From contig NC_088809.1 in the NCBI RefSeq assembly GCF_011386835.1, positions 4,969,001 to 5,033,000 on the forward strand: DNA of 64,000 bases, written 5' to 3'. The notes beneath the pieces were generated by a model that saw nothing but the letters and a program-made list of their open reading frames with translations, made no database searches and was not told where the DNA came from. Made by a program: the position numbers and the translations under genes. This document shows positions 23,431 through 33,216 of this stretch, piece by piece. The DNA comes from Chrysemys picta bellii. Lineage: Eukaryota > Chordata > Testudines > Emydidae. The stretch's first letter is position 1, and every line of letters begins with the position of its first letter.

Positions 23431-25184
23431 TTTGTCTCAAGCAGGAGAGGGGCTGATGCTTATCTGCTGCATGTTTTGACTTTATCATTTGTGTTGAGGT
23501 TGTGCCCTTGGAGCTGAGGAGAGGGAGATGAACAGAAAAAAAATGCAAACTACCCCCTTGCTGCCAGTCTGTCATGATTTCCATTGTTAGTGTTTCCCTG
23601 TCTCTTTGGGCCAGAAGGCCCAAGAGAGCCATATGGCGCTTACACGCTGCCCCTAAGGAAGTGCATGTCCACCTCACACAGCATTGATTACTCTGTTTGA
23701 TTAAGAAACACTATTGACAGGCTGCATGGAATGTCCCATCATCTAGTGTTTAACTGGAATCTTGGTGGATGAATTTCAGAACTATGAGGGTGAAGGAATT
23801 AAAGGGTTTGTTGTCTCTGCCTCGATTCTCTTTAAACCCCTTTTCTGGATTCCCCTGGTTGTTCGTGTCCGAATTTGAGCTAATTACGCTTGATTTCAGG
23901 GCCTCCCACAACTTAGCTCTTATCCTCATCTCTTCAAGCATGAGAGACCATTCTAGTTCTGTCTGACACTACAGAATCTTCTCTCCCCCAGGATTTCTGG
24001 TTGCCAGTGCTACATCAATAGGTTAGACTATCCTTGGCTGACTGTTTCTAGCAAGTGGTCAGACTGAGACGGATCGGGGGAAACCCCAACAGATGGTGAT
24101 ATTCTAAGGTTCCACCCAAAAACTAAGATGCCAGAATTAAACACCATTTGCAGCAGATTGTGCAGCTCTTCATAGGAGCATCCCTCCTCTTTCTTGCACG
24201 TTTGGATCAGCAGTGAAATAAAAAGGTTGACATTTAACTGATCATTATTAGAATTCATATTAGGGGCAGTTCACCCCCCTTAGAACTATTGTGTTAGTCA
24301 TCTGCAGACTCAGGCAGATCCTGCTGTGTCCAGTTTAAATCTGGTTCATATTTTGAAGGTTTTCTTTGCATCCATAAGACTTAAACCGTAATTTTTTTTA
24401 AATAAAGATTCAGATTCTTGAGCAAAAGATGGCAGCCTCCAGATAAAACTACCAGTTCATAGAGATGCTGAGATTCAGTCCCATTTTGACCCATGGTTTG
24501 GGCAGAATCTAAGTTTACAACTTCCATAGAAATACCATAAAACGTGAATGTCTGGCATTGTTATAGGTTCGTGTTCAATCAGAAGAGTATAGCTGTGCAT
24601 GAGGTGGGTGTTGGTGGCTTACCCTAACTAATGTGAAAAAGATTTGAAATGGAAAGTGCCAGATAATTAAGTTTTATTACAAGAGTAGACTTAAAACTGA
24701 CCAATTACTATAGCGCTTTCCCAAAAAGGATACAGATCTAGGTAGGGGCCCATTCTTGACTAAACTGCATGCTTGAAAAAAACAAAACCAAAAAAACCCA
24801 CCTGACTTGATGCTGGAGATAACGAATCTCCTAACTATCCACCCTCAGAATAAAATGAGACCGCAGTGCTGCATAGTTGCATGTAATCCTGTTTTTCAAT
24901 GACAGAACTGTCACTGTACAATCTCTTCCATCACAGATGGGCAATGGAGAAATCTGAATTGCAAGCCTCTTGCTGGCTTGATTCCTATCATGCTACATTG
25001 CCTTGATGGGTGAAATAAACCCAAATATTAGAATCAAGCGGGGAAAAACACCCAAGCAGACAATTTGATGACTGATAGTCATGTGTAAGACACTGTCTTT
25101 CCAAGAAGCAGTGACTGGCTAGCTGTGGTGTAAATAATCATTTGCTACCAAATGTTCTTTGAAGTTTTCTGCGTTACAGTGGGC

Positions 25185-25510
25185 TTGAGATTGGGACTCC
25201 ATTGGGTTAGGTGCTGTACATACACATGGTGAGACATGATCCGGGCTCCAAAGAGCATCTGACTAGACAAGATATGAAAAAAATAGTATTTTTATCCCTG
25301 TTTTCCAGGCCGAGACAGATCACTGGCCTGATTCTCTGAACCTGGGTACTGAACATCTTTAGTTCCCATCGACTTTTTTTTGCAGTGCTGGGTGCTAAGT
25401 GCCTTTGATAGTCTGTATTAAGTGGCTTGTCCAAGGTCACAAAGAAAGACAATGGCACAGCTGGGAATTGAACCTAGGTTTTCCGTCTCCCAGACCAGTA
25501 CATTCACCAG
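25185..25510 (-). mobile_element. MIR-type SINE, minus orientation, with gaps
   Basis: A 3' part TGGGTTAGGTGCTGTACATA and a 5' part CTTGTCCAAGGTCACAAAG with GGGAATTGAACCTAGGTT flank a diverged middle. This is reverse MIR order with the longer TGCTGTACA tail variant of turtles. Confidence 0.6.
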
Positions 25511-26075
25511 AAGACGTCCTTCCTCTTTTAAGCAGCAGTACACAAATCAGCACCCAAAATAGCTTCCATCCTGTGGCTACCCAACCTAAAGCTCCATGAC
25601 AAGCGAATGAGTGACCTCAAGGAGTTGATAGAACCATAAGTGAGAGCCTGGTGGCTACAGTCCATGACCTTGATGAAACAAATTGCTCTTTGAAGCTGGA
25701 TGCCCTGCACTGGAATTACACCCTGGGAACAGGTACATCAGTATCTCCTTGATATATTCATGATTGGAGATACCCAAGAAGGGAGTCTCTGGTTTCCAAA
25801 CAGACAGGTTTTTTAAGTACTCTGTATCCAAGCATTCCCTGTCCTATACGGTATTTAAGATTAGCATTTCTCATCTTCGTCCTCTCAAAGTTTCCATGCT
25901 GTGCTTTCTTTCTGAAAATGAAATGAAAAAGGCCCGCCCCCTTAACTGCAATAGATGTGAGTTTTAAGAAAACTAGACTTACTTACATTTTCAGCCATTG
26001 TGTGTGGACTGCTGCAGGCAGCAGCATTACCTAGCATGCATCTATAAGGATGCCAGTGGTTGGGATGGACTAACT

Positions 26076-26359
26076 CAGGGGTAGGCACATGAGCTGATTT
26101 TCAGCGGCACTCAGACTGCCCGGGTCCTGGCCACTGGTCCGGGGGGCTCTGCATTTTAATTTAATTTTAAATGAAGCTTCTTAAACATTTTAAAAACCTT
26201 ATTTACTTTACATACAACAATAGTTTAGTTATATAATATAGACTTATAGAACGAGACCTTCTAAAAATGTTAAAATGTATTACTGGCACACGAAACCTTT
26301 AAATTAGAGTGAAAAAATGAAGACTCGGCACACCACTTCTGAAAGGTTGCCGACCACTG
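26076..26359. mobile_element. Non-autonomous hAT transposon with intact target duplication
   Basis: The ends CAGGGGTAGGCA and TTGCCGACCACTG are imperfect inverted repeats of the CAGNGGTCGGCAACCT hAT type. The perfect 8-bp duplication GACTAACT (26068-26075 and 26360-26367) is the hAT signature. The 284-bp element has an AT-rich interior and no transposase frame. The GGCACACCACTTCTGAAAGG block near the right end is common to this vertebrate MITE family. Confidence 0.9.
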
Positions 26360-26727
26360 GACTAACTGTTGCTTATTTTCCTGTCCCAACCATGACTGTA
26401 TTTCCTTCATGGGTGAGGAGCCTTGTGAGAAAAGCTGCCATGGAGGACTAGGTGTGTGTGATGTTTATCCAAGAGTGAATACTTGCCCAAGAAGCTCTTG
26501 GATAAACATCAAAGTCTGCTCAGCAAAACACCTGTAATGTTTTAGTTCCTATAGAGAGATGTCATTAACTGATTGATTATTCCTGGAGTTTTAGACAGTA
26601 TGCCCCTAAAAAAGGGACACGGGCCTGTAAAACACACACACATCATGTTCTAGAAATTCTCATTGATGGTTAGCTGTGGGAAAGGGGTGCTGCAGGATTA
26701 CACTCCAGGACCCCCGGCACACACTAG

Positions 26728-26750
26728 TTTTTTTTTTTTTTTTTTTTTTT
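26728..26750. repeat. Poly-T tract
   Basis: A T23 homopolymer. Nothing next to it supports a retrotransposed tail. Confidence 0.9.
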
Positions 26751-27309
26751 GGTAACATGTTTTTTCCCTGATTATTTAAATGCCAGGCTCAAACTCCAGC
26801 TCCACTAACTTCAATGGGCCTATCCTAGCAATGAATTTGGCTCTAAGTATTGACTTATTGGAAGGATGTAGACTCCTGTTGCTGTGGTCTCAGCCTGGTA
26901 GAATGGACACTGAGACAGCTGGTGGTGACCATCGTGTGTGCGCCTCTCTGCCTGTATTTGTGCTTTTATTGTTAAAATAATAAAGGCTTTTTCTTACAAA
27001 AAGGTGTTAATGCAATGGAGACCAGCCAATAGCAGAGAGAGCAAATGCCACCAGCACAGAAGATGAGTAATGCTAGATTGTGTGGATGCTAGACAACATG
27101 CCTAGGATCATGACTTTGTTGTGTCCTGTACCTGACTGAGTGAGATTGCCAAGATGCCTTGTTAACTGTATTTGACTCATTACCGCCCAGCTGTGCTTGT
27201 GTCTACTGCAGAAGAAAAGAATGCAACCCCTTGGTGATGGTGGGAGTGGTATATTGAGACCACAGTCTACTATTCCACACATTTTTCAGGTGACACCCTA
27301 AGTCCTGCT

Positions 27310-27602
27310 AAAATATGTCTACATTGCAAAGTAAAACCTGCAGCACTGAGTCTCTGAGCTCGGCCAATTGACTTGGGCTCGCAGGGTTTGGGCTGTGGGG
27401 CTAGATATAGCAGTGTAGACAGTTCAACTCAGGTTGGAGCCCAGGCTCCAAGAGCTTCCACTCCTGCGCTAGATTGCAGAGCCCAGGCTCCAGCCTGAAC
27501 GGAACATCTACACTGCTATTTTTGACCCATATGCCAAAATCAACTGAGCTAGGCTCTGAGATGCTGCACCAGGGGTTTTTCTTTGCAGTGTAAATGTACC
27601 TT
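27310..27602. mobile_element. Harbinger-like MITE, long palindrome
   Basis: The left end AATATGTCTACATTGCAAAG and the right end CTTTGCAGTGTAAATGTACC are reverse complements with a few changes. The palindrome continues inward through GCAGTGTAGAC/GTCTACACTGC-type pairs and GGAGCCCAGGCTCC. It is a full-length but non-coding copy. Confidence 0.8.
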
Positions 27603-29122
27603 GAGGCTCTTAGAACTTTGTGACCGTGTTCTCCTGAGCTGAAAAGACACAGACTCTTTTGACTAGCACTTACCTCCATTTTAATGGTGATAGAACAGGG
27701 CCATAAGTTGGTAGCAGTGTTGTATTCTGAACCTTTTTGTGCATGTAAAAATAAATAACATGTATAAAATATACATTTAAAGTGAGCCACAACTTGGGAA
27801 CCTACCTGTTCCCCATGGTTCCATTCTCCAAACTGAGCTTTCTCAGCCCTCTTGTAAGGCCCAGGTTTCCATGAACTATCACCTGACCTGCTTTAATCCA
27901 GCCCCGATCAGGGTAGGAAGCAACTAATTAATTATGGCACAGGTGTGTCTGGGCCAATCTCTCCTTAAAGGTGCCTATGATATCTCCCCATTCTAATTGG
28001 GGTTCCTATGTGCCATTGCTCAATGACCCTGGGTAGGAAGAGTAGGCAACTAACAAAGGAGATCATCATGACTGTTTCCTCTAGGTTTTGTCTAGACCTC
28101 GTTTATGCATCCCTTTTGGTTGAGACACTCCACTGCCTGCTTTTTTTCTGACTAATGGTGCAGTACAGAGCCAGTGCTGCTGTGTTGGGGTCAGTCAGAA
28201 ATGAGATCTGAATTGGCTTTAGGGTATGGGAGGGAGAAAGACAAAACAGCCCCCCCCCCTTAGTATATTCCCCACCGTTCCTGCAGCAAAGAAGTAAGAG
28301 ATAAAGTTACACTGTCTCTTTTACATACATGATTTTAAAAGCAAACCAGATGAGAAGCCAGACGGCTGCTGTATAAACCTTGGAAATAAGGTCAAGCACT
28401 TGCCAGTCTTTACCTCTGTCACTTTCCTCCAGCTGGTCTTTTCACTACTCTGTTCCTTTCTGACAGGGTTTGGTTCTTTGCCTTGGAATCCAACTGCATT
28501 TGGCCCAAGTAAGAGCACATTTCGTCTCCTGCTTTCCTGCTCTTGGATGGCAAGGTGCATGGCTCACGCATTCTGGGCTCCAAGATCTGTTAGTTAGGAT
28601 TTAGTATCAAATACTGAATAAGGAGTTTGGAATTTTGGGGTGGTTCTGTTGTCTTATGACCATGAATGCTGGCACTCAGTTAATTCAGGACAGTTGGGAA
28701 CTTGTTGCACTTGCCTACATCAAAGGAATAGGGAGCAAAGAACCGATTCCTCTATATGTTTACCTGTCTTGCTCCTGTCATCATGTAATCTTAATCCTGA
28801 ATTCAGGTCTGAGCATATAACCCTTTAAGCACTTTTCTCTGTAGAGTGAAACCAGTGCTCTCTAACCCAACACAATCTCAGTCTTGAAAGTCCTTGTGTG
28901 TGTGGCTCTCATTCCTCTGATTTGTGACAAAAGACAGGCCCTGTTGCCTGCTTTAATTCAGAGCTGTGACTCTCTGCTTACAGCACTGAGAAAGTCGGCA
29001 GTTTGCAGAGCCACCATCACTAGATCCCTGTGTAGATACAAAATTTGGATCCACATCCATCCATGGTCCGCAGACATGCCCTGCAGATATGATGCAGATA
29101 TCCGTGGATTTGCAGGGCTCTA

Positions 29123-29198
29123 TCACCTGATCCCACTCCCAGTGAAGCCAAGGGAAAGACTCTCATTGATTTCAGTGAGAGCTGGATCAGGTCTTATG
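29123..29198. repeat. Small palindromic repeat
   Basis: ACCTGATCC at the left and GGATCAGGT at the right enclose an inverted pair around GACTCTCATTGATTTCAG. It belongs to the same palindrome class as 18.4 and 42.1 kb. Confidence 0.5.
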
Positions 29199-31121
29199 GG
29201 ATTTCAAAGCTGCGTCTCTGTGTTAGAACAATTCTCACCAGGTTCCCTTTATTTTTAATGTGAAAGGACTAATCGGATTAGTCTGTTTTTGCTGAGTAGT
29301 ATGATGATGATAGATCTGCCTCATCAGCAGTTTGCAGAGTGGATAAGAATCCTGTCACGCGCACACAGTCACTCAGGGCAGCTCTGTGTGAGGGGCCCGG
29401 CGGGGAAGAGAAAAAATGTTTCAGGGAGCACAAGAGGAGGTGACACTATCCAAAGAGACGACATTTCTGATTAGTTTTCGAACTGATTTCTCATCAATAA
29501 AGATCTACCTCGGGGCACTCCCCAGTCCTATTAAATCATCATTTTTTGGCCCTGCCATGTGTTGCATTTAGCATACGTTGGTGAGCTTCTTAAAACTTTC
29601 CTTGTGTAGTTATTAGATGCACGTTGTATTTATTTACTATAAGGGTTGCAAGTAAAATGCTTTGCTTTTAGATGTTGGCAATGGCAGGGAAGATATGGTG
29701 GATACATTTTTCAGAAGAGCCTAAATGACTTGGGTACTGAAGGCCTGTTTTCAGCAGTTACTTGGGAGCTTAAGTACTTTTGAAAATAGATGTCTAAATC
29801 ATGTAGGCACTTTTGCAGATTTTACCCATTGTCCTGAATGTGGGCCCGGGGAGGGCTCTCTAGCAATCAGTGGTTATGGTGATTGGCTTTGTGGGTTGTA
29901 AACGTTTAACTGGCTTCTCCGTTTCCCCTCTACGGGAATTGCCCCATTGCACTGACCTGCTTTAACTTATCATCAGCAGTAAGCAGAGCTACAGGGAGCG
30001 TAAGAGACCTCCCAAGCTGGGTGCCCCCCTCTGTTTTAGATCATTCCTACTGAAGCCTCTACCTCTGCTTTCTGAATAGCTTCATGGTTTCTCTACATGC
30101 TGTTCAGACAATTCAGCCTTTTTGCAAGTGTAAGAGAGAGATGCAGCTGCCTAGAATAGTCCAGATCGAGTGACTCTCTATCCCGCCCACCCCTGCCATG
30201 TTTTTGGTCATTGATGTAGTACAGCACATCCATCTGAGCACTAGCAAAACTGGCTTAATATACCGCAGTACTGAGCCATTTTAAATAAATAAATCCAGGC
30301 TAGGTCACCAAGCTATGCTTCAGGCGAGTTACTACTGCCAGTGTAGAGACCATCTCTTGTGCAGCTTCGTTTGGTTCACTCAGGAATTTCCATTATAAAT
30401 CAGCTTATTGTGAGAAATAAATAAATCTTGCTGTATTTGTCTGACCCACAAAGAGCAAATTCAGGAGGAGAACAACAAAATCACATGTTTTATGAAAAGG
30501 AAAAATCCTCTTGGGAGGAGCAGTGAGTCCTCAATTGATTTCTAGAACACACACGTAATTTTTTTGGGGGGGGAGGGGGATGGAGAGGGCTGCTCCCTTC
30601 ATAGGGTATGTTCTTTCCACCATCTAAAGATACAAAGAAACCATTTTTATATACTGTATAACATATTAATGTAGGAGTTGCTGAAAGTTCTTCAGCTCTG
30701 AGCTCATTACATTAAATACATTGGATAGTAAAAAGTGTTTTCACAGTGATTGGTCACATGCCTAACAATTCCCCTTTCACCTAGGTGTAGCCACTACTTG
30801 ATGTTTATGGGGCAAGGCACTAGAATGGTATCTTGCCCTTATATAGTGGCTTCCCTCTTTGAAACTTGCAATATGTACAAGGTGGGCATATTTTGTTAAT
30901 TCTCCATTTACACATGGGGAAACTGGGGTAGGTAGAGAAGAAGGATGGTCTAGTGGGTAGAGCACTTGCCTGGGACTTGGGGAAACTTTGATTCCGCACT
31001 CTCCCACAGGCTTCTGTGTAATCTTAGGCAAGTCAATTATTCTCTTGGTGTCTCAGTGCCCCATCTATAAAACATGTATAATAGCCCTTCCATAGCACCA
31101 GAGGGGTGTTATGAGGATAAA

Positions 31122-31706
31122 CACATAAGAATGGCCATACTGGGTCAGACCAAAAGTCCATCTGGCCCAGTATCCTGTCTTCCAACAGTGGTTGATGCAG
31201 GTGCCCCAAAGGGAATGAACAGAACAGGTAATCATCAAGTGATCCATCCCCTGTCACTCATTTCCCAGCTTCTGGCAAACAGAGGCTAGGGACACCATCC
31301 CTGTCCATCCTGGCTAATAGCCATTGATAGACCTATCCTCCATGAATTTATCTAGTTCTTTTTTGAACCCTGTTATAGTCTTGGCCTTCACAACATCCTC
31401 TGGCAAGGAGTTCCACATGGTGACTGTGCATTGTGTGATAAAATACTTCCTTTTGTTTGTTTTAAACCTGCTGACTATTAATTTCATTTGGTGACTCCTA
31501 GTTCGTGTTATGAGAAGGAGTAAATAACACTTCCTGATTTACTTTCTCCACAACAGTCATGATTTAATAGACCTCGAACATATCCCCCCTTAGTCGTCTT
31601 TTCCAAGCTGAAAAGTCCCAGTCTTATTAATCTCTCCTCATATGGCAGCTGTTCCCCTAATCATTTTTGTTGCCCTTTTCTGAATCTTTTCTAATTCCTA
31701 TCTATC

Positions 31707-31765
<59 letters not shown>

Positions 31766-32578
31766 TTTGAGATGGGGTGGCCATATCTGCACGCAGTATT
31801 CAAGATGTGGGTGTACCATGGATTTATATAGAGGCAATATGATCTTTTCTGTCTTCTTATCTATCCCTTTCTTAATGATTCCCAACATTCTGTTCGCTTT
31901 TTTGACTGCCACTGCACATTGCGTGGATGTTTTCAGAGAATTATCCACAATGACTCCAAGATATCTTTCTTGAGTGGTAACAGTTAATTTAGACCCCATC
32001 ATTTTATACATATAGTTGGGATTATGTTTTTCAATGTGCATTACTTTGCATTTATCAACATTGAATTTCATCTGCCGTTTTGTTGCTCAGTCACCCCGTT
32101 TCGAGAGATCCTTTTGTAGCTCTTCGCAGTCTGCCTGGGACTTAACTGTCTTGAGTAATTTTGTATCATCGGCAAATTTTGCCACCTCACTGTTTACTCC
32201 TTTTTCCAGATCATTTATGAGTATGTTGTATAGGACTGATCCCAGTACAGACTTCTGGGAGACACCACTATTTACCTCTCTCCATTCTGAACTGACCATT
32301 TATTCCTTCCCTTTGTTTCTATCTTTTAAACAGTTCATGAGAGGACCTTCCCTCTTATCCCATGACATCTTACTTTGCTTAAGAGCCTTTAGTGAGGGAC
32401 CTTTTCAAAGGCTTTCTGAAAATCTAAGTACACTATATCCACTGGGTCCCCCTTGTTGACCCCCCCTCAAAGAATTCTAGTAGATTGGTGAGGCATGATT
32501 TCCCTCAACAAAAACCATGTTGACTCTTCCCCAACAAATTATGTTCATCTGTGTGTCTGACAGTTTTGTTCTTTACTA
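31122..32578 (-). mobile_element. CR1 LINE, 5'-truncated, with reverse-transcriptase remnant
   Basis: The + strand start ACATAAGAATGGCCATACTG is the reverse of the CR1 3' end. On the minus strand, translation gives LYNILINDLE, FADDTKLL (32152-32176, the catalytic YADD-type block), MKFNVDKCKVMHI and a C-terminal part ending HLEYCVQIW. A TGA interrupts the frame between 32087 and 32071, and a TA/CA microsatellite sits in the 3' part. It is inactive and truncated; full CR1s are about 4-6 kb with two ORFs. Confidence 0.9.
31707..31761. repeat. Compound (TA)n(CA)n microsatellite inside the CR1
   Basis: About 9 TA units are followed by about 18 CA units, next to a TCTATC starter. It lies wholly inside CR1 sequence, so it arose after the insertion. 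Confidence 0.95.
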
Positions 32579-32639
32579 CATTAGACTGTGAGCTGCTCAG
32601 ATACTATGGTAAAGGGCCAGATAAGTACCTTAGATAGGA

Positions 32640-32790
32640 ATAAATGCAGAAAGAAGCGAGTTGACCAAGATCTGACAGCAGATCAGTGGCCAGGAATGGA
32701 GCTGGGAATAGAACTGAGTCTCTCTTACTGTAGCCTTCTTCTAACTCCTCCATGGACCTTATGCTCTAACAATAGACCATTATCCAAACT
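32640..32790 (-). mobile_element. MIR-type SINE fragment, minus orientation
   Basis: GATCAGTGGCCAGGAATGG, GGGAATAGAACTGAGTCTC and CTAACTCCTCCATGGACC follow reverse MIR order. It directly follows the split plus-oriented MIR and lies about 115 bp upstream of the exon 2 acceptor. Confidence 0.5.
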
Positions 32791-32903
32791 CTACTATTGT
32801 TGGAAGTCACCTTCCCAGGTAGTGTCTGCATGTCTAGTCTGTTTGTCTGGTGTGAATTTGAAGCTATTAGCTATATTATTTATTCTTTTGTTTCTTAACT
32901 TAG

Positions 32904-33099
32904 GTCCATGTGAATCCACCCTTTGCCTCTACCAGAATCTCATCCTCTGAAGCCATCACCAGTGTGTGGAGCCTGCCCCACACCCATCACCTACCAAACC
33001 ACGGCCTTTACCTGTGTCTTCCGCTGTTTCCCGTGCGACCCTTCTTGTGGGAGCGCCTCCTGGGCTACCCCAGAGTTTACGCAGCATTCAGTGGCTCCA
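32904..33099 (+). other. YPEL2: YPEL2 exon 2, 5' UTR portion
   Basis: The acceptor is a pyrimidine-rich tract ending in TTAACTTAG (AG at 32902-32903). The leader is C-rich and contains one upstream start, an ATG immediately followed by TGA at 32908-32913, and no other ATG before the main start at 33100. The frame of the main start is open from that TGA onward (62 codons), but no ATG lies in it. The acceptor position is inferred from motif quality. Confidence 0.6.
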
Positions 33100-33216
33100 A
33101 TGGTGAAGATGACGAGGTCCAAGACTTTCCAGGCATATCTGCCTTCATGCCACAGAACCTATAGCTGCATTCACTGCAGGGCTCATCTTGCCAATCACGA
33201 TGAACTCATTTCCAAG
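33100..33216 (+). CDS. YPEL2: YPEL2 coding exon A (residues 1-39)
   Basis: It encodes [17 protein letters not shown] and continues to ISK, including the first zinc pair C23 and C26 in YSCIHC. It ends exactly after codon 39 at AAG followed by GTACGT, a phase-0 donor. Met1 has C at -3 and G at +4. Met4 has A at -3, so leaky initiation at Met4 would be possible. Met1 is chosen because the MVKMT start is the family's conserved N-terminus. Confidence 0.97.

Larger units (their letters stand above)
30940..32634 (+). mobile_element. MIR-type SINE split by a CR1 insertion
   Basis: The 5' part (30940-31121) runs through TGGTCTAGTGGGTAGAGCAC, CCCCATCTATAAAACATG and GGTGTTATGAGGATAAA. The 3' part (about 32579-32634) resumes with TAGACTGTGAGCTGCTCAG and ACTATGGTAAAGGGCC. 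The two join with little lost, and the CR1 (31122-32578) sits exactly between them. The MIR is therefore the older element. Confidence 0.8.
14919..32903 (+). other. YPEL2: YPEL2 intron 1 (about 18 kb)
   Basis: It is bounded by the GTAAGT donor and the TTAACTTAG acceptor. The first 300 bp remain CpG-rich, with a G13 run (14975-14987) and a GGCGCT/AGCGCC hairpin (14932-14949). The rest is AT-leaning intron with the LINE, MIR, hAT, MITE and microsatellite features listed separately. The 166-codon minus frame at 16115-16615 is the longest frame in the window, but I recognise no domain in it. Confidence 0.65.

Noticed and set aside
32016..32459. 147-codon plus-strand frame
   Set aside because: It is antisense to the CR1 reverse transcriptase; the homology is on the minus strand.
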